Below are positions 48,919-57,960 of a stretch of DNA of 64,000 nt, in pieces. The stretch covers positions 1 through 64,000 of the forward strand of contig JAHLFO010000111.1 in the NCBI GenBank assembly GCA_018883785.1. The letters run 5' to 3'. How positions within the stretch are numbered: position 1 is the stretch's first letter; the number at the start of each line of letters is the position of its first letter. The notes under the pieces were generated by a model. That model saw only the letters and a program-made list of their open reading frames with translations, was not told the DNA's origin and searched no databases. The DNA comes from Candidatus Bacteroides intestinipullorum (lineage in GTDB: Bacteria; Bacteroidota; Bacteroidia; Bacteroidales; Bacteroidaceae). Both the position numbers and the translations under genes were made by a program.

Positions 48919-50523
48919 ATGACAATGAAGAAACAACTTTTATTGGGAGACGAAGCCCTTGCTCAAGGTGCATTGGATGCCGGCTTGTCCGGTGTCTATG
49001 CTTACCCGGGCACTCCCTCCACTGAGATCACCGAATATATACAAGGTGCCCCCGAGGCTGCTGAGCGGAAAGTGCATAGCCGCTGGTCGGCCAACGAAAA
49101 GACAGCCATGGAAGCTGCCTTGGGTATGTCATTCGCCGGAAAACGCGCTATGGTCTGCATGAAACATGTAGGCATGAACGTAGCCGCTGACTGCTTCGTC
49201 AACGCCGGCATAACGGGTGTAAGGGGTGGACTCATCGTAGTAGCTGCAGATGACCCCGGCATGCACTCCTCGCAGAATGAACAAGACAGTCGCTTCTATG
49301 GCGACTTTGCCCTCATCCCCATGTACGAACCCAGCAACCAGCAAGAAGCCTACGACATGGCCCGCTCTGGATTTGACTTTTCCGAAAAGACGGGTGAGCC
49401 TGTGTTGATGCGCCTGGTTACCCGCTTGGCCCATTCACGTGCCGGTGTAGAGCGCCGGGAAGCCCAACTCCCCCCTACCCTGCCCGCTGTCGATGACGCC
49501 CGCCAGTTCGTATTACTGCCCGGCATTGCCCGCAAACGCTACCACGCCCTGCTGGAGAAACAACCGGCATTAGTACAAGCTTCGGAAGAATCTCCCTATA
49601 ATTCATATACAGACGGAACGGATAAAAGCCTGGGCATTGTGGCCTGCGGAATCGGCTACAACTACTTGATGGAAAATTATCCGGAAGGCTGTCCGCATCC
49701 GGTACTGAAAATCGGACAATATCCCTTACCCAGCAAGCAGTTGCTGAAGATTGCCACAGCATGCGATGCCCTGCTGATCATCGAAGACGGACAGCCCTTT
49801 GTAGAAAAGCAGCTGAAGGGCTATCTGGGCAACGCACTCCGTGTCAAAGGTCGCATGGACGGCACATTGCCACCCGATGGTGAGCTCAATCCGGACATTG
49901 TCGCGAGAGCGTTAGGTTTTGAAAACAAATCCACGTTCCCTATACCTCCTATCGTAGAAATGCGTCCGCCTGCCCTATGCGAAGGATGTGGACATCGCGA
50001 CATGTACACCATCCTGACCAAAGTGCTACGTGAAGAATTCCCCGAACATCGTGTATTCGGCGACATCGGTTGCTATACGCTCGGCGCAGGTGCCCCCTTC
50101 CATGCCATCCATTCGTGTGTGGACATGGGCGCCTCCATCACCATGGCCAAAGGTGCTGCAGATGCTGGCATCTATCCGGCCGTAGCCGTCATCGGCGACT
50201 CCACCTTCACCCACTCGGGCATGACGGGGTTGCTGGATTGTGTCAACGAGAAGTCCAACGTCACTATCATCATCTCCGACAATGAGACCACGGCCATGAC
50301 CGGTGGACAAGACTCGGCAGGTACGGGACGGCTGGAAAGCATTTGCGCAGGTATCGGCGTCGAACCCGAGCACATCCGTGTAGTCGTTCCGCTGAAAAAG
50401 AACTACGAGGAAATGGAACGGATTCTTCGGGAAGAACTGCTATACCCCGGCGTATCGGTCATCATCCCCCGCCGCGAATGCATCCAAACATTAGCACGCA
50501 AGAAAAGAAAACAAGCAAAGTAA
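48919..50523 (+). CDS. iorA: Indolepyruvate ferredoxin oxidoreductase alpha subunit-like
   Basis: AYPGTPSTEITEYIQ, CEGCGHRDMYTIL, GDIGCYTLGAGAPF, ThDP motif GDSTFTHSG. Confidence 0.9.
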   Translation: MTMKKQLLLGDEALAQGALDAGLSGVYAYPGTPSTEITEYIQGAPEAAERKVHSRWSANEKTAMEAALGMSFAGKRAMVCMKHVGMNVAADCFVNAGITGVRGGLIVVAADDPGMHSSQNEQDSRFYGDFALIPMYEPSNQQEAYDMARSGFDFSEKTGEPVLMRLVTRLAHSRAGVERREAQLPPTLPAVDDARQFVLLPGIARKRYHALLEKQPALVQASEESPYNSYTDGTDKSLGIVACGIGYNYLMENYPEGCPHPVLKIGQYPLPSKQLLKIATACDALLIIEDGQPFVEKQLKGYLGNALRVKGRMDGTLPPDGELNPDIVARALGFENKSTFPIPPIVEMRPPALCEGCGHRDMYTILTKVLREEFPEHRVFGDIGCYTLGAGAPFHAIHSCVDMGASITMAKGAADAGIYPAVAVIGDSTFTHSGMTGLLDCVNEKSNVTIIISDNETTAMTGGQDSAGTGRLESICAGIGVEPEHIRVVVPLKKNYEEMERILREELLYPGVSVIIPRRECIQTLARKKRKQAK

Positions 50524-50529
50524 AAAGCC

Positions 50530-51111
50530 ATGAAGAAAGACATTATACTTTCGGGCGTGGGAGGACAAGGCATCCTCTCCATCGCCGCCGTCATCGGCCA
50601 AGCGGCCCTCAAAGACGGATTATACCTGAAACAGGCTGAAGTGCACGGCATGAGCCAGCGCGGCGGAGATGTGCAATCCAACCTGCGCCTCAGCGACCGC
50701 CCCATTGCTTCCGACCTGATTCCGACGGGCAAGTGCGACCTCATCATCTCTTTGGAGCCGATGGAGGCATTGCGTTACCTGCCCTACCTGGACGAGGAAG
50801 GGTGGCTTGTAACCAACGCTGTCCCCTTTGTCAATATCCCCAATTATCCGTCAGAAGATGCAGTCAAGGCCGAGATCGAGCGTCTCCCGCACCATATCCT
50901 GTTGGATGTGAATCAGACAGCCAAAGAGGTAGGCAGCCCCCGTGTGGCCAACATCGTGTTGCTCGGTGCCACTATTCCTTTCTTGGGCATCGGCTATGAC
51001 AAGGTGCAAGCCAGCATCCGGGAAATCTTTGAGCGTAAAGGGGAAAGCATCGTAGAGATGAACCTCAATGCCTTGGAAGCCGGAAAAGCCATTGCCGAAA
51101 AAATGATTTAA
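50530..51111 (+). CDS. iorB: Indolepyruvate oxidoreductase beta subunit-like
   Basis: IILSGVGGQGILSIAAVIGQAA, QAEVHGMSQRGGDVQSNLRL. Confidence 0.92.
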   Translation: MKKDIILSGVGGQGILSIAAVIGQAALKDGLYLKQAEVHGMSQRGGDVQSNLRLSDRPIASDLIPTGKCDLIISLEPMEALRYLPYLDEEGWLVTNAVPFVNIPNYPSEDAVKAEIERLPHHILLDVNQTAKEVGSPRVANIVLLGATIPFLGIGYDKVQASIREIFERKGESIVEMNLNALEAGKAIAEKMI

Positions 51112-51146
51112 CCCCATAAGAACAACTAAACAATAGACAATAAACC

Positions 51147-52454
51147 ATGAATGACAAATATTGGGAAGAAGAGATAGAAACCATGCCCCGGGAGGCGTTG
51201 CGTGCCCTGCAAGTGCAACGCCTCCAAAAGACCATCCGCATTGCCTCACACTCTCCCTACTATGGACGGGTATTCCAGGAATGCGGCATCACAGCAGACG
51301 ACATCCACTCCGTGGAGGACATCCGCAAACTGCCTTTCACCACCAAAGCGGATATGCGCGCCAACTACCCCTTCGGGTTAGTGGCAGGCAATATGCGTGA
51401 GGACGGCGTACGCATCCACTCGTCAAGCGGAACCACAGGAACACCAACCGTAATCGTGCACTCCCAGCACGACTTGGATTCCTGGGCCAATCTGGTGGCA
51501 CGCTGCCTCTACATGGTAGGTATCCGCAAGACGGATGTCTTCCAAAACAGTTCGGGCTACGGCATGTTCACCGGCGGCCTTGGCTTCCAGTATGGAGCAG
51601 AACGCTTAGGAGCCTTGACCGTACCTGCCGCAGCCGGCAACAGCAAACGACAGATCAAGTTCATCACAGACTTCGGCACCACAGCCCTGCACGCCATCCC
51701 GAGTTATGCCGTCCGGCTGGCGGAAGTTTTCCAGGAAGAAGGCATTGACCCCACTTCCACCACCCTGCGTAGACTGGTCATCGGCGCAGAACCCCACACC
51801 GACGAACAACGCCGGAAGATCGAACGCCTGCTGAACGTCAAGGCTTACAACAGCTTCGGCATGACAGAAATGAACGGACCAGGCGTAGGCTTTGAATGCA
51901 CGGAACAAAACGGCATGCACATTTGGGAAGACTGCTACCTGATAGAAATCATCAACCCGGAAACAGGTGAACCCGTGCCCGATGGAGAAATCGGCGAGAT
52001 GGTGCTCACCACCTTGGATCGCGAGATGATGCCCCTGATCCGCTACCGCACCCGCGACCTGACGCGCATCCTGCCAGGTGAATGCCCTTGCGGACGCACT
52101 CACGTACGCATCGACCGCATCAAGGGCCGCAGCGACGACATGTTCATCATCAAGGGCGTCAATATCTTCCCCATGCAAGTAGAAAAGATTCTGGTACGCT
52201 ATCCGCAATTGGGCAGCAACTACCTCATTACCCTGGACACCATCAACAACCAGGATGTCATGATTGTGGAGGTGGAACTCAGCGACCTGCTGTCCGACAA
52301 CTACATCGAACTGGAGAAAATCCGCAAGGACATCACCCGCGAACTCAAGGACGAAATCCTCCTCACGCCCAAACTGAAGCTGGTCAACAAGGGTTCGCTG
52401 CCGCAAAGCGACGGCAAGGCTGTCCGCGTGAAGGACTTGCGCAACAACAAGTAA
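51147..52454 (+). CDS. paaK: Phenylacetate-CoA ligase
   Basis: IHSSSGTTGTPTVIVHS AMP-binding motif, YRTRDLTRI, IKGRSDDMFIIKGVNIFPMQVE. Confidence 0.93.
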   Translation: MNDKYWEEEIETMPREALRALQVQRLQKTIRIASHSPYYGRVFQECGITADDIHSVEDIRKLPFTTKADMRANYPFGLVAGNMREDGVRIHSSSGTTGTPTVIVHSQHDLDSWANLVARCLYMVGIRKTDVFQNSSGYGMFTGGLGFQYGAERLGALTVPAAAGNSKRQIKFITDFGTTALHAIPSYAVRLAEVFQEEGIDPTSTTLRRLVIGAEPHTDEQRRKIERLLNVKAYNSFGMTEMNGPGVGFECTEQNGMHIWEDCYLIEIINPETGEPVPDGEIGEMVLTTLDREMMPLIRYRTRDLTRILPGECPCGRTHVRIDRIKGRSDDMFIIKGVNIFPMQVEKILVRYPQLGSNYLITLDTINNQDVMIVEVELSDLLSDNYIELEKIRKDITRELKDEILLTPKLKLVNKGSLPQSDGKAVRVKDLRNNK

Positions 52455-52606
52455 ATGTGGACGAACGGCTGGGATTGCCGGGACAAACGGCACCCGATGT
52501 AGCAATCCTGCCGCTTCGTTCCTATCATCATACCGTATGATGACCGGAACAAACGCAGGCCATTGATAGAACAAAGCCTACAGGAATCCACATTACAAGG
52601 GGGGAA

Positions 52607-53245
52607 TTATTCCAATCGCAGCAGGTACTTCACCATCACCTCTGCTGCTTCGCTGGTCTCCTTCTCAAACTCTTGCAGCAAGTCGGGGCGTTCGGACAAC
52701 AGTTCGCGCATCCGCTCCTTGTCCACAAAATAAGAACGTCCCGTCTCCACGTCCAATTCATAGTAGACACGCTTGTCCACCAAGCCGGAAGCCTGGATGG
52801 CATCGCCCACCTCGCCGCGCAGTTTCTGCGTGTACACAGGCGTCAGCGTCTTTGTCGCGGCCTGCCCAACAGGCTGTGCGGCGTAGAATATGCGTCCCAT
52901 TCTCTCCAAGGCCGGGGCATACCATCCCCCCAGGCGGTAACGCTTGTAGCGCATCTTGCGGCAGTTGACGTAAAGGACCGTATCAATGCGGACAGCGTAA
53001 CAACGCTTCCGCAGGTATCGGCTGAAGCTTGGGTTGTCGGACGACTCGATGCGATAGTCCGCACCGCCCATCAGATAGAGCTGGTTCAGCGTACGCCGCT
53101 CCACACACAAGGTACTCACCGTGTCGCCCCGCCCTTCGGCCAATGCTCTGGCACTACTGTACACGATTTGCTGGGCCGCACTTGGCAGGACAAACAACAG
53201 CAGGGCGCACAATCCGATCAGATGATGGCTCTTTGACATGATCAA
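52607..53245 (-). CDS. Secreted hypothetical protein
   Basis: Signal peptide (HLIGLCALLLFVLPSAAQ), no recognised domain. Confidence 0.7.
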   Translation of the reverse strand: MIMSKSHHLIGLCALLLFVLPSAAQQIVYSSARALAEGRGDTVSTLCVERRTLNQLYLMGGADYRIESSDNPSFSRYLRKRCYAVRIDTVLYVNCRKMRYKRYRLGGWYAPALERMGRIFYAAQPVGQAATKTLTPVYTQKLRGEVGDAIQASGLVDKRVYYELDVETGRSYFVDKERMRELLSERPDLLQEFEKETSEAAEVMVKYLLRLE

Positions 53246-53372
53246 TCTCTCCTCTTGAAAAGGTGCTTTTTGAATTTGCCTGCTAAAATACGTTTTTTGC
53301 CCGAAGCGGACAAATCTATCTGTCGCAAAATGTGGGCCATTTTTATTTATTCCCTATCTTTGCGCTCCGACT

Positions 53373-54734
53373 ATGGAGAAGAACTTCTTGCCACATACTG
53401 CCCTCTTGGCCTGCCTGGTACTGGCCGCTTTGCTGCTGATGCACTTCCTGCCCCGATGGGAGGTGAACGGGCACAGGTTGAGGCGCGTAGACCTGCTGGC
53501 CGATGTGCGTCCGCTGCCGCCGGTACCAGCCGATACGGCGCCGCCCCTCCTTCCACCTCCGATACCCGTCGTAGCAGACACCTGCCCGCCGGGCATGACC
53601 TGCATCGAGGACTACGGCGACAGCACCGGACGAGGCATGGCAACCTTCTACCAGGCACTGGACGAAGCATCGCGACGACCTGTGCGCATTGCGTGGTTCG
53701 GTGACTCCTTTGTAGAGGGCGATATCCTGACGGCCGACCTCCGCGCCCTCATGCAGGAGCGGTATGGCGGATGCGGCGTGGGCTATGTAGACATCACCTC
53801 CCCTATCACCTATTTCCGCCGTACACTCCACCATGCTTTCAAGGGCTGGGAAAGCCATGCCTGGACGGACAGCACGGACTTCGACCGCAACCTCCAAGGT
53901 CTATCAGGACGTTACTTCAAAGCCCGTCCCGGTGCCTATGTCGAATGGCGCGGACGTTCTGACTATGCCTCCCGTTTGGATACATGCAGCCGGGCAAGCC
54001 TGCTCTTCACCACCGGGACCCCTCTGCAATTGTCCGTACGTCTCAACGATGCCCACGTGCAGACCCGTTTTGTGCCTCCGTCAGACCGCTTGCAACTGGC
54101 CGTGGTGGAGGGCCGCCTGGGCCGGGTGCGCTGGACGGTGGGCCGCACCGATACCGCCGCTACCTTCTATGGCCTCTGCTTGGACGACGTGCGGGGTATC
54201 GCGTTGGACAACCTGTCCCTGCGCGGCTCTCGTGGCTTGTCCATACGGACCATTCCCGAAGCGACCTTGCGGGCTTTTGGCGAAGTGCGCCCCTACGATC
54301 TCATCATCTTGCAATACGGCCTGAACGTGGCCACAGACTACGGGCGCGACTATAGCCGGTATATCGAAGGCATGGACACAGTCATCCGGCGGCTGAAGTC
54401 GGCTTTTCCCACAGCTTCCCTCTTGCTGATAGGCGTGGGCGACCGCGACTTTCGCGACGAGGAAGGACGTGTACGTACCATGCCGGGCATCAAGCATCTG
54501 GTGGCCTGGCAGCAACAATTGGCGGCAGACAACGGCATTGCCTTCTGGAATCTGTTTGAAGCCATGGGCGGCGAAAGCAGCATGGCCCGGCTGGAGGAGG
54601 CGGAACCACCGATGGCCAACCACGATTATGTCCACATCAACTTCAGAGGCGGAAAGTACCTGGCAAACCTGCTCTACGAAGCATTGATGCACGGCAAAGA
54701 ACAATCTGACAAACTACGTTATGAACGGAAGTAA
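53373..54734 (+). CDS. SGNH/GDSL-type hydrolase-like membrane-anchored protein
   Basis: N-terminal TM, RIAWFGDSFVEGD block I, LIILQYGLNVATD, C-terminal HDYVHINFRGG (DxxH). Confidence 0.82.
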   Translation: MEKNFLPHTALLACLVLAALLLMHFLPRWEVNGHRLRRVDLLADVRPLPPVPADTAPPLLPPPIPVVADTCPPGMTCIEDYGDSTGRGMATFYQALDEASRRPVRIAWFGDSFVEGDILTADLRALMQERYGGCGVGYVDITSPITYFRRTLHHAFKGWESHAWTDSTDFDRNLQGLSGRYFKARPGAYVEWRGRSDYASRLDTCSRASLLFTTGTPLQLSVRLNDAHVQTRFVPPSDRLQLAVVEGRLGRVRWTVGRTDTAATFYGLCLDDVRGIALDNLSLRGSRGLSIRTIPEATLRAFGEVRPYDLIILQYGLNVATDYGRDYSRYIEGMDTVIRRLKSAFPTASLLLIGVGDRDFRDEEGRVRTMPGIKHLVAWQQQLAADNGIAFWNLFEAMGGESSMARLEEAEPPMANHDYVHINFRGGKYLANLLYEALMHGKEQSDKLRYERK

Positions 54735-56214
54735 CGGAATCATCGACTTTGGACGGCTGCTCGACGTCTTTGCCTACGACCCGCAGGCGCCGCTCATCTT
54801 CAGCAGCGGACTATTCCTATGGCTGTTTGCGGCCTTTGCAGCAATCTACCTGCTGTTGCAGCGGCGTACGACGGCACGGCTGCTTTTCGTCACGGCTTTC
54901 TCCTACTACTTTTATTACAAGAGCAGCGGGATGTATCTCTTCCTGCTGGCATTCGTCACGGTCAGCGACTTCCTCATCGCCCATTGGATGGACCGTTGCC
55001 AGACGCCGTGGAAGCGCAAGGCATGGGTGACGCTGAGCTTGGTGGTCAATCTGGGACTGCTGGGCTACTTCAAGTACACCAACTTCTTGGGCGAATGTTG
55101 GGCAGCGCTGACAGGGGGTACCTTCACGGCATTGGACATCTTTCTGCCCGTGGGTATCTCGTTCTTCACCTTCCAATCGCTGAGCTATACCCTCGATGTC
55201 TACCGTCGTCAGGTCAAGCCGCTCACCTGCTTGCTGGACTATGCGTTCTACGTCTCCTTCTTCCCGCAACTGGTAGCAGGGCCTATCGTTCGCGCCCGCG
55301 ACTTCCTGCCCCAGATCCGACAACCGCTGTTCGTGTCGCGCGAGATGTTTGGACGGGGTGTCTTCCTCATCTGCTGCGGACTATTCAAGAAGGCAGTCAT
55401 CTCGGACTACATCAGCCTGAACTTCGTGGAGCGCGTGTTCGACCACCCCACGCTCTATTCCGGCTTGGAAAACCTGTTGGGTGTCTATGGCTATGCTTTA
55501 CAGATTTATTGCGATTTCTCGGGCTATAGCGACATGGCCATCGGTCTGGCCCTCCTGCTGGGCTTTCGCTTCAATGACAATTTCCGCTCGCCCTACCAAT
55601 CGGCATCGGTCACAGAGTTCTGGCATCGCTGGCACATCTCCCTGTCCACCTGGTTGCGCGATTACCTCTATATTTCCTTAGGTGGCAATCGGAAAGGGAA
55701 GGTTCGGCAATATCTCAATCTGATTATCACGATGTTCTTGGGTGGCTTGTGGCACGGGGCATCGTGGAACTTCGTCTTATGGGGCATGTTACACGGAGTA
55801 GCCTTGGCCGTGCACAAGGGGTGGATGCAGTGGAAGAAACGCCCCAAAGGGTGGCAGAGTCGAGGCATCCGCCGGGTGCTTGGCGTACTGGTGACGTTCC
55901 ACTTCGTCTGCTTCTGCTGGATTTTCTTCCGCCACACGGATTTCTCCGGGGCAATGGCCATGTTGCGCCAGATTTTCACAGATTTCCATCCCGAACTGCT
56001 GCCGCAATGGCTGGCCGCCTATGGGAAGGTAGGCTTGCTGATGATGCTTGGCTTTGTGCTCCACTTTCTGCCGACCCGTTGGGAACAAGCCGCCATCCAA
56101 AAAACAACCGCCCTCCCGTTGGTGGGGAAGGCGGCATTGTTGGTTCTGCTAGTCTATGTAGTCATTCAGATGAAAAGCGCAGATATTCAGCCGTTCATCT
56201 ATTTCCAGTTTTGA
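54721..56214 (+). CDS. MBOAT family O-acyltransferase (AlgI/DltB-like)
   Basis: Multi-TM; PVGISFFTFQSLSYTLDVYR, FWHRWHISLSTWLRDYLYISLGGNRKG, GGLWHGASWNFVLWGMLHG. Confidence 0.94.
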   Translation: MNGSNGIIDFGRLLDVFAYDPQAPLIFSSGLFLWLFAAFAAIYLLLQRRTTARLLFVTAFSYYFYYKSSGMYLFLLAFVTVSDFLIAHWMDRCQTPWKRKAWVTLSLVVNLGLLGYFKYTNFLGECWAALTGGTFTALDIFLPVGISFFTFQSLSYTLDVYRRQVKPLTCLLDYAFYVSFFPQLVAGPIVRARDFLPQIRQPLFVSREMFGRGVFLICCGLFKKAVISDYISLNFVERVFDHPTLYSGLENLLGVYGYALQIYCDFSGYSDMAIGLALLLGFRFNDNFRSPYQSASVTEFWHRWHISLSTWLRDYLYISLGGNRKGKVRQYLNLIITMFLGGLWHGASWNFVLWGMLHGVALAVHKGWMQWKKRPKGWQSRGIRRVLGVLVTFHFVCFCWIFFRHTDFSGAMAMLRQIFTDFHPELLPQWLAAYGKVGLLMMLGFVLHFLPTRWEQAAIQKTTALPLVGKAALLVLLVYVVIQMKSADIQPFIYFQF

Positions 56215-56215
56215 A

Positions 56216-57775
56216 TCAAATTGTGCGCTGCACCTCGTGGCCTTCCACGTAGATAGCACTGAAGGGACGTGCCGGACAAAGATTCTCGCACGCACCGCAA
56301 CCGATGCAGCGTTCGGTATTGATTGCCGGGATCAGGAGCGAATTGTCCTGCTCGTTGACTTCCTCATCGTGTCCGCCTTGATGACGATGACGATGATGCC
56401 CTTGGAGAGGGATCATCTGTATAGCTCCTGCCGGACAATGGCGGGCACAATTGCCACACTCCACGTCATCAGTCAGGACAATGCAGTTTTGCTTCACCCA
56501 CACAGCGTGACCAATCTGTGTAGCAGACTTCTCGGCTAAGTCTGTCAGGCGAATGGCACCAGTTGGACAAACCTCGGCACAACGCATACACTCCGGACGG
56601 CAATAACCGCGCTCGTAGGATGCTTCGGGCTGCATCAGCTTCATCAAGTCCGTACTGGGACGGAGCACGCCGTTGGGACAGGCAGACACACAGAGCTGAC
56701 AGCCTGTACAGTGCTGGGCAAAGTGTCTGGCACTCTGTCCTCCCGGCGGTAAGATGGGTGTCAGGCGGTTGGGAATTTTCTTGTCCTCAATGGTGGCCAA
56801 TCCACCATCCACCTTCTTTTCCTGGGCTTTCACCAAGGCGGTGGTAGCCACCAAGGCTGTGGCAGTCAGGAAACTGCGGCGGGTAGCGTCTTCCGCTCCT
56901 TTCTTCGGAGACGAAACAGATTGGGACTGCGTCGGCGCTTTGGGCAGACTTGTTGTCAATCGGTAGTGTATGGCATCGTGCCTGCACGTGTCGATGCAAT
57001 CCATGCACGCCACGCAGCGACTGTAGTCCACCCGATGCGTCTTGCTGTCGATACAGGCCGCCTTGCACTGACGCGAGCAGAGGCCGCAGGCGTTACACTT
57101 GTCGGCATCTATCGTGATGCGGAACAGGGCAAACCTGGACAGGAAACCCAGCACTGTGCCTACCGGACAAATCGTGTTGCAATACGTACGTCCGTTGCGC
57201 CATGCCAGGACAACGATGACCACCAAGGTAACCAAAGCTATCAAAAACGTGGGCAAGCTCTTCAGCCATACGTCCGTCTCATAGAAAGCATAGCTGTCCG
57301 CACGTTCAGCAAAATAGGCCAAGAGGTTATTGCCCCAACGGTAGACGGGGGCGAAGAAGTTGGAGGCGATGCGCCCGTAGGAACTGTAAGGAGCCAACAG
57401 GGCGGCCAGCGAACCGACACCTGCCACCAGGGCGACAATGAACACGCCCAGCATTGTGTAGCGCAGCCACGAGAGAGCTGGCGAATAGGAGAAGCGGTAT
57501 TTCTGTTTCTTCTTGCGACGGCTGTTCAGCCACGACACAATGTCCTGGAACACGCCTAACGGGCAGATGACAGAACAATATACACGCCCTAGCAGCAAGG
57601 TCAGCACCACCAGCAGGGCGACAATGCCAAGGTTCAAGCCCAGCAGGGCCGGCAAGAATTGGATCTTTGCCATCCAGCCCAACCACAGATGAATGTTCCC
57701 CGTGAAGTCCAGAAAGAGCAGCGTGATGCAGGCAAAAAACAGAATGGCCAGCGTCAGTCTTATTTTACGTAACAT
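56216..57775 (-). CDS. NapH/MauN-like membrane 4Fe-4S polyferredoxin with His-rich loop
   Basis: YCSVICPLGVFQD and YCNTICPVGTVLG motifs, multiple CxxCxxC clusters, GHHRHRHQGGH insert; start moved to MLRKIRLTL. Confidence 0.88.
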   Translation of the reverse strand: MLRKIRLTLAILFFACITLLFLDFTGNIHLWLGWMAKIQFLPALLGLNLGIVALLVVLTLLLGRVYCSVICPLGVFQDIVSWLNSRRKKKQKYRFSYSPALSWLRYTMLGVFIVALVAGVGSLAALLAPYSSYGRIASNFFAPVYRWGNNLLAYFAERADSYAFYETDVWLKSLPTFLIALVTLVVIVVLAWRNGRTYCNTICPVGTVLGFLSRFALFRITIDADKCNACGLCSRQCKAACIDSKTHRVDYSRCVACMDCIDTCRHDAIHYRLTTSLPKAPTQSQSVSSPKKGAEDATRRSFLTATALVATTALVKAQEKKVDGGLATIEDKKIPNRLTPILPPGGQSARHFAQHCTGCQLCVSACPNGVLRPSTDLMKLMQPEASYERGYCRPECMRCAEVCPTGAIRLTDLAEKSATQIGHAVWVKQNCIVLTDDVECGNCARHCPAGAIQMIPLQGHHRHRHQGGHDEEVNEQDNSLLIPAINTERCIGCGACENLCPARPFSAIYVEGHEVQRTI

Positions 57776-57898
57776 AAGTAGAATGAAGTTAGTGCTTGAT
57801 AATCGCTGCAAAGGTAGGAAAGATTTGTCAGTCACGAACTACCAACCAGACTGATATTCTTACCAATTTTACCTAAAAATGCTTGGAAGCCATAAAAA

Positions 57899-57943
57899 AG
57901 GCGGGGAAGCCAGCCGGATATGCGGCATCTTCCCCACCTTTGT
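57899..57943 (-). terminator. Terminator-like hairpin downstream of GH20 gene
   Basis: AAGGCGGGGAAG...CTTCCCCACCTT. Confidence 0.6.
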
Positions 57944-57960
57944 CTGTCAGTCCGTGACGT

